DNA of 64,000 nucleotides from the NCBI GenBank assembly GCA_020882975.1, contig JAHRFD010000021.1, forward strand, positions 46,095 to 110,094. Direction: 5' to 3'. The stretch's first letter is position 1; the number at the start of each line of letters is the position of its first letter. Positions 48,676 through 58,120 of this stretch are shown here, in pieces. The translations under genes were made by a program, and so were the position numbers. The notes below the pieces were generated by a model, which saw only the letters and a list, made by a program, of their open reading frames with translations, was not told the DNA's origin and did no database searches. This DNA comes from Microcoleus sp. EPA2 (lineage in GTDB: Bacteria; Cyanobacteriota; Cyanobacteriia; Cyanobacteriales; Microcoleaceae).

Positions 48676-50030
48676 ATGAAAGATATTTTAAGGGTTCCAC
48701 TCTTTACGTTGATGCTTTTTTGCTTGGTGGCGATCGCCTTTGTGACTATTTATATATTAGTCGCTCGCCATCACAAGTTTGCCGTCGCTTTAGAAAAGAT
48801 TTGTATCGGGCTACTTTTTTTACTATCACTAGCAGCTCTGGAGTCTCGCCCACGTTCTTTCAGAAACTCCATCCCGTCGTTTTCTTGAACTTAAAAACAA
48901 CTGCTCCAACTATTATCGGTCAAATAGCTATTTATTCTGGCATGGTTCTGTTATTATTTCCCAGATTAAGCAAGACCACCAAAAAAATAGTTAATATAGT
49001 TATCCAATGGATTTTAGGAGACCCTTTTTTCTGTTTGTTTTTGTTACTGATGACTTTATCTCCGCTGTGGTCGCAAACCCCGGAATTTGCTTGTCGTTTA
49101 ATTGGTTGTATGTGGGCAATAACATTGGTTTCAATGTATGTAGGTAAAGTCTATAGTTGGTCAGAAATTTATGGATTATTAAGATGGCTAACTTGTTTGG
49201 TAGCTTTGTGGGGAGTAGTGAAAACCAATCCATCCTCAGACGGTTGTTGGACGGGAATTTTAAGCCATAAAAATCCGTTTTCTTTTCACATGGCTAATAC
49301 TGCTTCTTTATGGATATTATATGCTTTTAAAAAACCAAAATATAGATATTTATCATTATTTATAACTCTCATAGCTTTAGTAGGATTGCTAAAAGGTTGC
49401 AGCGGTGCTAGTAGGGTTTTAACCGTGATATTAATCTGTTTTTGGATTTATTTGTCGGTCTTAAAAAGATTACCTGTAAAATGGGCTTTTCTCTGCTTTC
49501 TCTTGTTTTTGGTGGGCAGTATATGTATTGGTATTGTGGTGTTAAATAATTTAGAGGCTATTGTTGTGGATGGTTTGAAAAAAGATATGACTTTAACGGG
49601 TCGGACAAACTTTTGGCCTTTAATTATCGATCGAGTTAATCAAAATAGTCCCATATTTGGTTATGGAGCAGGAGGATTTTGGCAATCTTGGCGGGGCTTA
49701 GAAGACCCAGCTTACGGAATTGTAGACGTTAAATCTGGTTTTGTACCACCCCACTCTCACAATGGTTTTATTGATATACTTTGCGAACTGGGTTGGAGCG
49801 GATTGTTGTTGTTTACCTTTTCATTTGTTAATAATATATTTAGAGGAATAAAGTACCTGATTAAAGAAAGTTTCCCAGAGTCAGCTTTATCTTTGTATTT
49901 ATTAACATTTATGTTAATGACTAATTTGACAGAGGGGGGATTATTTGCAATTGGTACTTATTGGTGCTGGTATGTAGTTTTATCCGTTAAATTGAGCTTA
50001 AATACGACAGCTAAGGATAATCAACACTGA
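48676..50030 (+). CDS. O-antigen ligase/Wzy-like membrane protein, apparent frameshift
   Basis: Two overlapping frames make up this gene. The first (48676-48888) starts MKDILRVPLFTLMLFCLVAI and ends off-register; the second (48720-50030) contains the conserved body: about ten membrane helices, SHKNPFSFHMANTASLW, GRTNFWPLIIDRV, YGAGGFWQSWRG and PPHSHNGFIDILCELGW. The last is the Wzy/WaaL-type periplasmic motif with His. A one-base shift between about 48807 (a T7 run) and 48845 would give one protein of about 451 residues with a proper N-terminal helix. It is either a sequencing or real lesion, or slippage. The protein would polymerise or ligate polysaccharide units exported by the Wzc/Wza pair. 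Confidence 0.75.
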
Positions 50031-50046
50031 TGATGCCACCATTTTT

Positions 50047-52218
50047 TCAGTTAGTATTAACATGACTCGAAATTGTTTCAGTCTCCACCTTTGCTTCCAC
50101 CGGCCAAGAGTTTTCAATTTCTAAGGTTTTTTTCGGCTGATAAACTGCCAAATCAAACCAGAAAGTCGTACCCACATTAACTTCGCTAACTAAATTAATT
50201 TTAGTATGGTGCTTGTCAATAATATTTCTCACAATAGAAAGACCTAAACCAGTTCCTTCTAAAGTGTGAACCCTGTTTTCTACCCTAAAAAACCGCTCGA
50301 AAATTGCCTGTTGGTCTTCGGGATCTATGCCAATCCCAGTATCAGAAATTTCGATGCGCACCGCCGGAAAATTGTGTGATTCCGATGATAGGTTGTGGTG
50401 TGTAGAAGCAGTATCTTTGTGCTTTTGGGTCTCAGCGTCTAGCAGGTAAGCTCGAATAGCAACCCTACCACCAGCCGAAGTAAATTTCAAAGCATTTCCC
50501 ACTAAATTTGCCAATACTTGTAGCAGCAAATCGTAATGACCTAAAGCCGAGGGCAAATTCGGGTCAACATCTTGTTCCAGTTCAATACCTTTATCCTTTG
50601 CATTCAGTTGATAAGTGCGTAGGGTTTGTTCCACAGCTTGAGACAAATCCACTGCGTCCAATTGATAAACTCGACAGGATTCCAGCCGCGATAAGTCTAG
50701 CACATCGTTAACTAACCGAGTTAGTCGATCGGTTTCTCGATTCGCAATTTCCAGAAACTCCCGCCGCTCACTTTCTTGAAGGTCTTCTCCGTATTCGTAG
50801 AGAGTTTCAATAAAAGATTTGATATTAAACAAAGGCGTTCTTAATTCGTGAGAAACATTGCTAATAAAATTACTTTTAGCTTCATTTAGTTCCACTTCCC
50901 GCGTGATGTCCTGCACGGTCATCGCAATACCTTTAAGACTCTCCCGGTACTGCCCCGAACCTTGATATTTCAAGGTTTGTTCGTAGAAAGTACATTCCAC
51001 AACCTCCGGCCGTTCCGCTTCATTACAGGTATTTTCATCGTCGCGGATACAGCTTTTGCAGAGAGATTCTGTGCCTGGTGCTTTGTGGAGAATTACAGTA
51101 GTTAAGACAATCCGAATGGTGCGGTTTATGGGTTCCCTCATCGAGATCCGAAATTCGCCACCTTCGCGATCGCCCCCAGCTATTTGGTGAAGGGGTCTCG
51201 CCAATTCCTGCTGCACTTCCGCAGGCAAAATGTGCAGGACATTAACTCCGATCGCATTTTTGCCTTCCCATCCAAAAATCCGCCTTCCCGTCGGATTAAC
51301 TAAAATAACCTGCAAATTGGCATCTAATAAAAGCGCACCATCAGCAATCGTTGAAACCAAAGTTTCTAGCTTAGCTTTTTCCGCTGTTAGTTCTTCAATA
51401 TTTTGTTCTTCATAACTTTCCAGTTTCTGAGCCATCTCATTAAAACTACCAATCAACTCGCCCAATTCTCCACCCAAAGGTAAGTCTACTCGCTGCTTAA
51501 AGTTGCCACTAGCAATGTTTTTGACTCCCAAAACTAATTGTTTAATTGGTTGAGTAATCGTCAGCGCATTAAATACAGCTCCCAAAATTACCATGACCCA
51601 AATAGTCACAAATACTGCTAAAGTGACATCTCTGGTCAAATTGGAAGAAATGACAGCAGCGGGATTGGGATTAATCCCGATCGCCAAAACTCCCAAATAT
51701 TTATCTTCATGAATTAGAGGAACAAATACATCAGTAACTTCTCCATCAGGAGTCAAGTGTTGTCGCACCAAAGGTACAGAAGTTAAATTTCTGGCCTCAA
51801 TATCAGCGATAAAACTATTAGGAAGTTTAATCTGACGTCGCAAAGTCAAGGAAGTTTGCACCTCCGATTCCGAGAAAGGTATCCCCAGAAAAATATCCCC
51901 TGCTTCGTCAGCGTAGAGCATATAGCGGACGCTAGAGGTACTGCTATAAAATTGACGGGAAAAACGGGCAACCTCCGAGCGGTCGTTTTTCGCAATCAGG
52001 GGAGCCACATTAGCGGATAAGAGCAGACCCAGGTCACGACCGTAGCGGGTATCATTAAGTCTGGCATCTTGTTGGATAGTATTGACAGCCCAGAATGTCA
52101 GGCCACTCATAATTAAGGAAACTACGAGGGTAGCACCGGCCATCAGGCGAGTCTGGAGGGTAAACTCCGACCACCAGCGAGCAATAATTTCTCCGATTTT
52201 GTTTAGTATGGCCAACAT
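50047..52218 (-). CDS. nblS: sensor histidine kinase NblS (Hik33/DspA)
   Basis: The 723-residue kinase matches NblS/Hik33, the essential cyanobacterial sensor for high light, nutrient and cold stress that controls phycobilisome degradation and photosynthesis genes. Layout: helix 1 (about 24-45, LMAGATLVVSLIMSGLTFWA), extracytoplasmic domain (about 50-200), helix 2 (about 203-225), HAMP (about 226-280), PAS (about 285-400, GRRIFGWEGKNAIGVN), HisKA with His457 in SNVSHELRTPLFNIK, and HATPase (about 560-690) ending GTGLGLSIVRN. The start IGEIIARWWSEFTLQTRLMAG is typical. purD lies upstream on the same strand, an arrangement seen in other cyanobacteria. Confidence 0.93.
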   Translation of the reverse strand: MLAILNKIGEIIARWWSEFTLQTRLMAGATLVVSLIMSGLTFWAVNTIQQDARLNDTRYGRDLGLLLSANVAPLIAKNDRSEVARFSRQFYSSTSSVRYMLYADEAGDIFLGIPFSESEVQTSLTLRRQIKLPNSFIADIEARNLTSVPLVRQHLTPDGEVTDVFVPLIHEDKYLGVLAIGINPNPAAVISSNLTRDVTLAVFVTIWVMVILGAVFNALTITQPIKQLVLGVKNIASGNFKQRVDLPLGGELGELIGSFNEMAQKLESYEEQNIEELTAEKAKLETLVSTIADGALLLDANLQVILVNPTGRRIFGWEGKNAIGVNVLHILPAEVQQELARPLHQIAGGDREGGEFRISMREPINRTIRIVLTTVILHKAPGTESLCKSCIRDDENTCNEAERPEVVECTFYEQTLKYQGSGQYRESLKGIAMTVQDITREVELNEAKSNFISNVSHELRTPLFNIKSFIETLYEYGEDLQESERREFLEIANRETDRLTRLVNDVLDLSRLESCRVYQLDAVDLSQAVEQTLRTYQLNAKDKGIELEQDVDPNLPSALGHYDLLLQVLANLVGNALKFTSAGGRVAIRAYLLDAETQKHKDTASTHHNLSSESHNFPAVRIEISDTGIGIDPEDQQAIFERFFRVENRVHTLEGTGLGLSIVRNIIDKHHTKINLVSEVNVGTTFWFDLAVYQPKKTLEIENSWPVEAKVETETISSHVNTN

Positions 52219-52380
52219 TTTACCAGTTAAAATTTTAAAGTAGAATTAAATAAAGTGGCTTTCCCTCAGCTTTTGTACACTGAATGAGTACACTGCCGCC
52301 ACTGAAAAGAACCCAAATTTATTGTGACACTTCTACTTTGAGATTGCTTGACTTCCCGCAAGTGGCCGATGTCGAAATTC

Positions 52381-53664
52381 CTAATTTTTGTCTGCCAAAG
52401 CTCGACGGCCGATGTCGCGCCGACAGTAGACTCCTTCAAACTGAATACAATCTACCGCCTCGTAAGCTTTAGCAATAGCTTGTTCCAAAGTTTCTCCCAC
52501 AGCAGTGACACCCAAAACCCGACCACCGTCGCTGACTAACTGCTGCTGCTTCAACTGAGTGCCAGCATGAAAGACTTCTGCACCTTTGGCTTCGGCTTCC
52601 TCAATCCCTGTAATAGTTTTGCCTTTTTGGAAATTTCCAGGATAACCCCCAGAGGCTAAAACGACGCAAACCGAAGCCCCGGACTTCCAGCGAATGTCCG
52701 AAAAATCTCCTAAACGCTGTTGGCAACAGGCTAGCAGCAAGTCTTCCAGGGGGGTTTCCAGTAGAGACAACACGGCTTGGGTTTCGGGATCTCCAAAGCG
52801 GCAGTTGAATTCTAAGACTTTTGGTTCTCCTTCGGGTGTAATCATTAAACCTGCGTAGAGTACGCCCCGATAGTCGATTTTGCGTTTTTGCAAAGCTGTG
52901 AGGGTGGGTTCCAAAATTTCTGTTTGAATCCTGTCCATGAGCTCTGGGGTGACAATCGGTGCTGGTGCGTAGGCTCCCATGCCCCCGGTGTTGGCTCCCT
53001 TGTCACCTTCCCCGATGGCTTTGTGGTCTTGGGCGGGGACCAGGGGTTCTACTGTAATGCCGTCGGTGAGGGCGAGAATCGATACTTCTTGACCTGTTAT
53101 GTATTCTTCGACTACGACTCGGATGTTGTCGGTGCCAAATTCGCCGCGAAAAATGGTGTTGATGGCGGTGTGAGCCATTTTGACAGTGGTGGCAACGGTG
53201 ACTCCTTTGCCTGATGCCAGTCCGTCTGCTTTGATGACGATCGGGGTTCCTTGTTCAACAACGTATGCTTTGGCTGCTTCTGGGTTGGTAAATACGGCTG
53301 CTTTGGGTGTTGGGATTCCTGCTTCGAGCATTAATTCCTTCGCCCAGGATTTGCTCGATTCAATTTGGGCTCCGGCTTTGGTAGGACCGAAAACCATGAG
53401 TTTTTTCTGTTGGAAGTAGTCAACGATGCCTAGTGATAGGGGCAATTCGGGCCCGACGATGACAAGGCCGATGTTGTTGACCATCACAAAGCGTTCCATG
53501 CCTTGGAAGTCGTCGATGTTGAGTGACAAATTTTGGCAGCCGTTGGTGGTAGCTGTGCCGCCGTTGCCTGGTACGCAGAAGACTTGTTTAATCCGCGTTG
53601 ATTCGAGCAGTTTTTTTGCGATCGCGTGTTCGCGACCTCCGTTCCCCACAACCAAAACTTTCAC
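52381..53664 (-). CDS. purD: phosphoribosylamine-glycine ligase
   Basis: The 427-residue ATP-grasp enzyme catalyses the second step of purine synthesis, joining glycine to phosphoribosylamine. It starts MKVLVVGNGGREHAIAKKLL, with IVGPELPLSLGIVD, the ATP-grasp core VIKADGLASGKGVTVA, and the metal/ATP-binding EFNCRFGDPETQAVL. Length and motif order are standard. Followed after 162 bases by nblS on the same strand. The purine gene purK is divergent about 575 bases upstream, so the two purine genes surround a repeat-rich spacer. Confidence 0.96.
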   Translation of the reverse strand: MKVLVVGNGGREHAIAKKLLESTRIKQVFCVPGNGGTATTNGCQNLSLNIDDFQGMERFVMVNNIGLVIVGPELPLSLGIVDYFQQKKLMVFGPTKAGAQIESSKSWAKELMLEAGIPTPKAAVFTNPEAAKAYVVEQGTPIVIKADGLASGKGVTVATTVKMAHTAINTIFRGEFGTDNIRVVVEEYITGQEVSILALTDGITVEPLVPAQDHKAIGEGDKGANTGGMGAYAPAPIVTPELMDRIQTEILEPTLTALQKRKIDYRGVLYAGLMITPEGEPKVLEFNCRFGDPETQAVLSLLETPLEDLLLACCQQRLGDFSDIRWKSGASVCVVLASGGYPGNFQKGKTITGIEEAEAKGAEVFHAGTQLKQQQLVSDGGRVLGVTAVGETLEQAIAKAYEAVDCIQFEGVYCRRDIGRRALADKN

Positions 53665-53874
53665 AGCATCCTCACCTATAATTTTTTTGCCTGAATGGCC
53701 ACTTTGCAGTGTTGGTACTTATCTATCTGCTTTTTGCAGTGCTCTCAATTATGCCATGCTTGGCGCTAGGGAATTGCTAGATGTGGCACTTTTCTCGATC
53801 GTCCGGGATTGGCTGCTGTTTGACCATGGACCAACCAGTGCCATGATTAGATCTTTTTGTAACAATCGTAGGGA

Positions 53875-53904
53875 TAGGGGCAACCGGGGGTGGGATTGCC
53901 CCTA
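53875..53904. repeat. palindromic repeat, TAGGGGCAA type
   Basis: TAGGGGCAA (53875-53883) is exactly inverted at 53896-53904 (TTGCCCCTA). It belongs to the GGGGC-type palindromic repeats of this spacer, which also has CGCCCCTAC at 54182-54190 and a CCCTTCGACTACGCTCAGGG phrase near 54157. Confidence 0.6.
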
Positions 53905-53931
53905 CAAAACGCTATATGTAGATGCTGTGCT

Positions 53932-54050
53932 TCCAGGACTGAATTAGATGCTTTCGCAGCTCCAGCATTCTGCGGTTATTCCTTAAATCAATACTTTTAT
54001 TTAACTTGTTGCTGGTTGATTAATTCTGTAATTAATCAATCAGTCCTGGA
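53932..54050. repeat. inverted repeat with CAGTCCTGGA ends
   Basis: TCCAGGACTG (53932-53941) and CAGTCCTGGA (54041-54050) form a 10-bp perfect inverted repeat 119 bases across, extended by two bases with mismatch. The same decamer ends the MITE-like element at 12964-13069, but there the orientation is outward versus inward here. No coding frame lies inside. Confidence 0.45.
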
Positions 54051-54239
54051 CTGATTTCAACTTACATCTTGCACCCAGATCGATCGCAGACTCTCGCGCG
54101 GGGTGGGGGTGGGTTTATTCCGATTTTTGGTACTTGTTATATATTGTTGGTGAACCCTTCGACTACGCTCAGGGCATCGCCCGCCCCTACAGGATATTAA
54201 TAGCGGTACTTTTTGGTATAAAATAGTTAGGTTAACACA

Positions 54240-55427
54240 ATGAAAATTACTCAGATGAAATCAAGTCAAACCGCTGCTAATCCGTCTTCTAAAATTCAAC
54301 GGGTGGGTGTTGTCGGCGGGGGTCAACTAGCTTGGATGATGGGGGCTGCTGCTAGGAGGCTGGGTATTGAATTGGTGGTGCAAACTCCCCAGGCTAATGA
54401 CCCGGCAACTGTGATTGCTGCTGATACTATTTTGGCGGCAATTGATGATGTGAATGCTACTGCTGAATTGGCCACTCGCTCTGATGTTATTACCTTTGAA
54501 AATGAGTTTGTGGATTTGGATGGTTTGCAGACTATAGAAGGTAAAGGTGTTTTATTTCAGCCTAGTTTGTCGTCCCTTGCTCCTTTGTTGGATAAGTACG
54601 TCCAGCGCTGTTATTTGCAAGATTTGGGTTTGCCAACTCCGAGGTTTTGGGAATGGGATTGTGGCCAGGATTTGCCGATTGACTTTCCGTTTGTTATCAA
54701 AGTTCGCCGCCACGGTTATGATGGTCAAGGTACTTTTGTTGTGAAAGATCGGGAAAGTTTTGACTCAATTTGTGTTAAGCTAAAAGGTGTGGCTTTGTTG
54801 GTGGAAGAGTTTGTGCCTTTCGAGCGCGAGTTGGCTGTAATTGCAGCTCGCTCTGCCAACGGTGAAATGGCAATTTACCCGATCGTGGAAACTCAACAGG
54901 AAAATCAGGTTTGTCGTCTGGCGATCGCACCTGCCCGGATTAGTTTGGAGATTGAAGCCGAAGCTGAGGCGATCGCCCGTACTCTCCTCAATAGTTTACA
55001 AGCTGTGGGCGTATTCGGCATTGAACTATTTTTAACCGCCGACAATCAACTATTGGTAAATGAAATTGCACCGCGCACGCACAATTCGGGACACTTTACC
55101 ATCGATGCTTGCAAAACTTCACAATTTGAACAACATTTGCGTGCAGTTTGTCAACTGCCTTTAGGCAATTGCGATTTAATCTCTGCTGGTGCTGTGATGG
55201 TAAATTTACTCGGCTATGAATCGGCTGAGTCCGACTATTTAGAAAAACGAAAACAACTGGCACAAATCGAGGGTGCTTTTGTGCATTGGTATGGTAAGAA
55301 AGTATCGCGTCCGGGCCGCAAACTGGGTCACGTTACTGTTTTGCTGGATGAGGAAGCGTTGGATCGTGGGCGATCGCCAGCAGAGGCGATCGCTCAAACC
55401 ATTGAATCTATCTGGAATGCAAATTAG
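54240..55427 (+). CDS. purK: 5-(carboxyamino)imidazole ribonucleotide synthase
   Basis: The 395-residue ATP-grasp enzyme carboxylates aminoimidazole ribonucleotide in purine synthesis. Motifs: RVGVVGGGQLAWMMGAAARR near the N-terminus, TFENEFVDLDGL, FPFVIKVRRHGYDGQGTFVV for ATP, VEEFVPFERELAVIAAR and the active-site LLVNEIAPRTHNSGHFTIDAC. Length is normal. The first ATG (54240) or one five codons later are both possible. It is immediately followed by the 6S RNA gene, an arrangement described in Synechococcus. Confidence 0.95.
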   Translation: MKITQMKSSQTAANPSSKIQRVGVVGGGQLAWMMGAAARRLGIELVVQTPQANDPATVIAADTILAAIDDVNATAELATRSDVITFENEFVDLDGLQTIEGKGVLFQPSLSSLAPLLDKYVQRCYLQDLGLPTPRFWEWDCGQDLPIDFPFVIKVRRHGYDGQGTFVVKDRESFDSICVKLKGVALLVEEFVPFERELAVIAARSANGEMAIYPIVETQQENQVCRLAIAPARISLEIEAEAEAIARTLLNSLQAVGVFGIELFLTADNQLLVNEIAPRTHNSGHFTIDACKTSQFEQHLRAVCQLPLGNCDLISAGAVMVNLLGYESAESDYLEKRKQLAQIEGAFVHWYGKKVSRPGRKLGHVTVLLDEEALDRGRSPAEAIAQTIESIWNAN

Positions 55428-55477
55428 ATCGATGGAAGAGTTGCCAAAATCGAGTTAGTGGGTATATATTAAATACA

Positions 55478-55665
55478 GGTTCTACTGCGACGTTGGTGAC
55501 TGCCAATAATGTTTTTTTGATCTATAACTCTTAACTTTCGGGAATCAAGATGTTTGGACAGCAGTAAACTGGGCTTGTACCCAGAAACTTTAAGTCCGAG
55601 CCAACGGTGCCCACCTGGTAAAATACCAGGTCAAAAGCTGAGGTAAGACGGCGTTGCGGGGAACC
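55478..55665 (+). ncRNA. ssrS: 6S RNA (6Sa)
   Basis: The 188-base region 50 bases after purK folds as a long hairpin with a closing stem: GGTTC (55478-55482) with GAACC (55661-55665) and GCGACG (55487-55492) with CGTTGC (55652-55657). The conserved GAGCCAACGGTGCCCACCTGG lies in the 3' half (about 55596-55616, quoted in part), and a large internal bubble sits in the middle as required for RNA polymerase mimicry. TATATT (55465-55470) is a -10 box seven bases before the 5' end. Length (about 185) and position after purK agree with the cyanobacterial 6Sa RNA, which holds the housekeeping RNA polymerase. Ends are estimated from pairing. Confidence 0.85.
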
Positions 55666-55812
55666 CTTATAAATTGATTGAGATAGGCGCTGTGAAATAT
55701 GGCTAGCCTATTTTTTTTGTTTAATTTGTTAAATTTGTTATTTGTTGTCGGCTTTAAATTAATTGCCGATCGCCCCTTGCAATTCACAGTGCGCTCTGCT
55801 ATTCTCTAAAAA

Positions 55813-55830
55813 AGACCGATAAGTCGGTTA
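55813..55830. promoter_or_regulatory. TetR-type operator before tetR
   Basis: ACCGA (55815-55819) and TCGGT (55824-55828) form an inverted repeat around TAAG, 18 bases before the tetR start. It shares ACCG and CGGT half-sites with the second palindrome at 56461-56474, so autoregulation by the encoded repressor is likely. Confidence 0.55.
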
Positions 55831-55845
55831 GCGCGAACAACCAAA

Positions 55846-56433
55846 ATGTCAAAAGCTCAAGAAACCAGAGAAAAAATTCTCAGGGAAGCCGCAGCACTGT
55901 TCAACCAGTACGGCTACTCCGGTTCTTCTATGTCTGACATTATGCGCGTTACAGGCTTGCAAAAAGGAGGAATTTACAACCATTTCAAGAGCAAAGATGA
56001 GTTAGCGTTGCAAGCTTTTGACTTTGCTGCTGAATGTATGCGGAAACAATATCTCACAGCCTTGAAAGGAAAACACAATTCGGTCGATCGGCTAAAAGCT
56101 GTTATATCTTTATTTAGCACATTTGCCGAAAATCCTCCAATTCCCGGCGGTTGTCCCCTGTTAAATACAGCAGTCGAAAGCGATGACGCACATCCAGCTT
56201 TGCGTCAGCGGGTGCAAATAGCAATGGATGGTTGGCGCGCTTTGATTTGCAAAATTATTAACAAAGGAATTGCTAAAGGCGAGGTGCGAGAAAACGTGGA
56301 AGCTGATGCAGTCGCAACTATTGTGATTTCAACGCTGGAAGGAGCCGTGATGATGAGCAAACTTTACGGAGATGCAATTCACGTCAACAGAGTAGTTACT
56401 CACTTGCACGGATATCTCGACAGTCTAATTTAG
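55846..56433 (+). CDS. TetR/AcrR family transcriptional regulator
   Basis: The 195-residue repressor has an N-terminal helix-turn-helix (about 8-55): ETREKILREAAALFNQYGYS, GSSMSDIMRVTGLQKGGIYN and HFKSKDELALQAFD. The all-helical C-terminal domain (about 80-190) would bind a small ligand and dimerise; it contains PIPGGCPLLNTAVESDD, a motif of the group resembling YcdC/AcrR-like regulators in this fold. Palindromes lie before this gene and before the next gene, so it likely represses both. The hotdog thioesterase and GST-like genes downstream suggest response to a lipophilic or electrophilic compound, which is inference. Confidence 0.9.
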   Translation: MSKAQETREKILREAAALFNQYGYSGSSMSDIMRVTGLQKGGIYNHFKSKDELALQAFDFAAECMRKQYLTALKGKHNSVDRLKAVISLFSTFAENPPIPGGCPLLNTAVESDDAHPALRQRVQIAMDGWRALICKIINKGIAKGEVRENVEADAVATIVISTLEGAVMMSKLYGDAIHVNRVVTHLHGYLDSLI

Positions 56434-56460
56434 AACCGGATAATTTTTTTGGTCTCCAAC

Positions 56461-56474
56461 AGACCGTTCGGTCT
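56461..56474. promoter_or_regulatory. TetR-type operator before the thioesterase gene
   Basis: AGACCGTTCGGTCT is a perfect 14-base palindrome (56461-56474), 28 bases after tetR and 101 before the thioesterase gene. Its ACCG/CGGT half-sites match those of the palindrome at 55815-55828 with a shorter spacer. It is a good candidate binding site for the adjacent repressor. Confidence 0.6.
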
Positions 56475-56574
56475 TAAGAGTGCAATTTCTACTCGTTACT
56501 AGGCTCTGCCTCCAATTTTATTCCCCAAGCGAGGCAGTTTTTCAATCATTAAAAATAGACTGAGAGTACCCAAA

Positions 56575-57000
56575 ATGCAAGCATCCAGCGAACAGAAAAG
56601 ACCTTTGGAAATAGAATTAAGCTTTCCTGTACAAACTTACGACATCGACTTTGCGGGAATTGTCAGCAATATTGTTTATATCCGCTGGTTGGAAGACTTG
56701 CGCATCGCACTTGCGGCTGCTTATTTTCCCGTACAAAAAATGCTGGAAAACGGTGTAGCTCCGATGCTGGTGAAAACAGCAATTGAATACAAGCAGCCGA
56801 TTAATATTTTCGATCGACCAACTGGTAAAATTTGGATGAGTAAAATGAAATCAATAAAGTGGGCGATGGAAGCTGAGATAATTGTAGCTGGTAAAGTCGC
56901 TGCGATCGCCCAACAATCTGGTTGTTTTATTGAACTATCAACTCGCAAACCAGTGCCGATTCCTATGCCTCTTTCTCAAGCATATTTTGCACAGCAATAA
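56575..57000 (+). CDS. acyl-CoA thioesterase, hotdog fold (4HBT)
   Basis: The 141-residue protein has the hotdog-fold signature of the 4-hydroxybenzoyl-CoA thioesterase/YbgC type: QTYDIDFAGIVSNIVYIRWL at residues 18-37, with Asp22 or Asp24 as the catalytic acid, then a long central helix and PMLVKTAIEYKQPINIFDRP. It would hydrolyse an acyl-CoA thioester. The substrate is unknown. It follows tetR and is preceded by a palindromic operator, so expression is likely released when the regulator binds its ligand. Cytosolic. Confidence 0.82.
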   Translation: MQASSEQKRPLEIELSFPVQTYDIDFAGIVSNIVYIRWLEDLRIALAAAYFPVQKMLENGVAPMLVKTAIEYKQPINIFDRPTGKIWMSKMKSIKWAMEAEIIVAGKVAAIAQQSGCFIELSTRKPVPIPMPLSQAYFAQQ

Positions 57001-57111
57001 ATCGATAAATTTTCACCCCAAATACTGTTTACATTAAGCACTTCAGTCCTTTAATTTTCCGCATCACAAATAATACCAAAGCCCAAAAACTGCCAACATT
57101 TACACAACTAA

Positions 57112-57903
57112 ATGACTTCAATGAATCATCATTCAACCATTGCCAATACCGAAGTTGTCCGCCTCATCACCATCCCCATCAGTCACTACTGCGAAAAAGT
57201 GCGGTGGGCCCTGGATTTACTAAAAATCCCCTACATAGAAGAAAGACACGTACCAGCTTTTCACCTCTGGGCTACCCGCAAACACGGAGGAAGCAGCGTT
57301 CCCATTTTAGTTGCCAAATCTGGGAACTTTATTGATTCAACAGATATTTTGCATTACCTCGATACTCTCAATCCAGAAAGCCAAGGTTTGTACCCAAAAG
57401 AGCCTGAATTGCGCCGAGAAGTCGAAGAACTTGAAGAGTTATTTGATGCTAGACTGGGAGCAGATACTCGCAATTGGGGATATTTTTATCGATCGGGCGA
57501 TCGCGAAACAATGCGAACTGGTTGGTGCAGCGGTACGCCTCAACTTGAGCGTCTTGGGTTTGAAATAATCTTTCCGTTCCTTAGCAGCACAGTACGGCAA
57601 CGCTACAACATAACAGTAGATACCGCAGCCAAGGCGCTGCAAGGAATCCAAGAAATCTTTGAGATTGTCGATCGAAGATTAGCAGGCGGCAAAACCTATT
57701 TAGTGGGCGATACAATATCCGCAGCAGACATAACTTTTGCAGCGCTAGCAGCTCCGGTTTTGCTACCACCGGAACATCCGGTTATGGTATCAAAAATGGC
57801 AGATTTGCCGATCGAAATGGCAGCGGTAATTAAACAATTGCAGTCAACTGCCGCCGGAGTTTACGCCCTTCGCTTGTATCGCCAGCAGCGCCAAGTTCAG
57901 TAA
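57112..57903 (+). CDS. glutathione S-transferase-like protein
   Basis: The 263-residue protein has a thioredoxin-like N-terminal domain with ITIPISHYCEKVRWALDLLK (residues 19-38), the GSVPIL-type cis-Pro loop (GGSSVPILVAK) and the DSTDILHYLD glutathione-contact motif, followed by an all-helical C-terminal domain (about 100-255). The Ser/Cys in SHYC could serve as catalytic residue. It may detoxify electrophiles with glutathione. It lies in line with tetR and the thioesterase, 111 bases after the latter. The exact start (57112 or 57121) is uncertain. Confidence 0.85.
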   Translation: MTSMNHHSTIANTEVVRLITIPISHYCEKVRWALDLLKIPYIEERHVPAFHLWATRKHGGSSVPILVAKSGNFIDSTDILHYLDTLNPESQGLYPKEPELRREVEELEELFDARLGADTRNWGYFYRSGDRETMRTGWCSGTPQLERLGFEIIFPFLSSTVRQRYNITVDTAAKALQGIQEIFEIVDRRLAGGKTYLVGDTISAADITFAALAAPVLLPPEHPVMVSKMADLPIEMAAVIKQLQSTAAGVYALRLYRQQRQVQ

Positions 57904-57912
57904 TAAACAGTC

Positions 57913-58044
57913 TCATGGAATGAAAAATCTCATTGAACCTTTGTCGTCATCAATATCAAAGATAATCTCAATCAGCCGATCGATACAACGATGGCGATAA
58001 TCAGGATCTGTCAAGAATAGCCTACCGATCGCCCATCCTGACAT
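57913..58044 (-). CDS. short protein-like frame, possible gene remnant
   Basis: On the minus strand a 43-codon frame starts MSGWAIGRLFLTDPDYRHRC and continues IDRLIEIIFDIDDDKG, MRFFIP, stop. Composition is protein-like, with an amphipathic helix around residues 16-29. No ribosome site is seen. It may be the C-terminal remnant of a lost gene or a small gene; I do not recognise the family. Confidence 0.3.
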   Translation of the reverse strand: MSGWAIGRLFLTDPDYRHRCIDRLIEIIFDIDDDKGSMRFFIP

Positions 58045-58120
58045 ATCGCCACAAATTCAGCTTGCAGAAAGTACCACAAACGTGATACGGTTATAGCTTG
58101 TGTCCAAATAACACCAGTCC

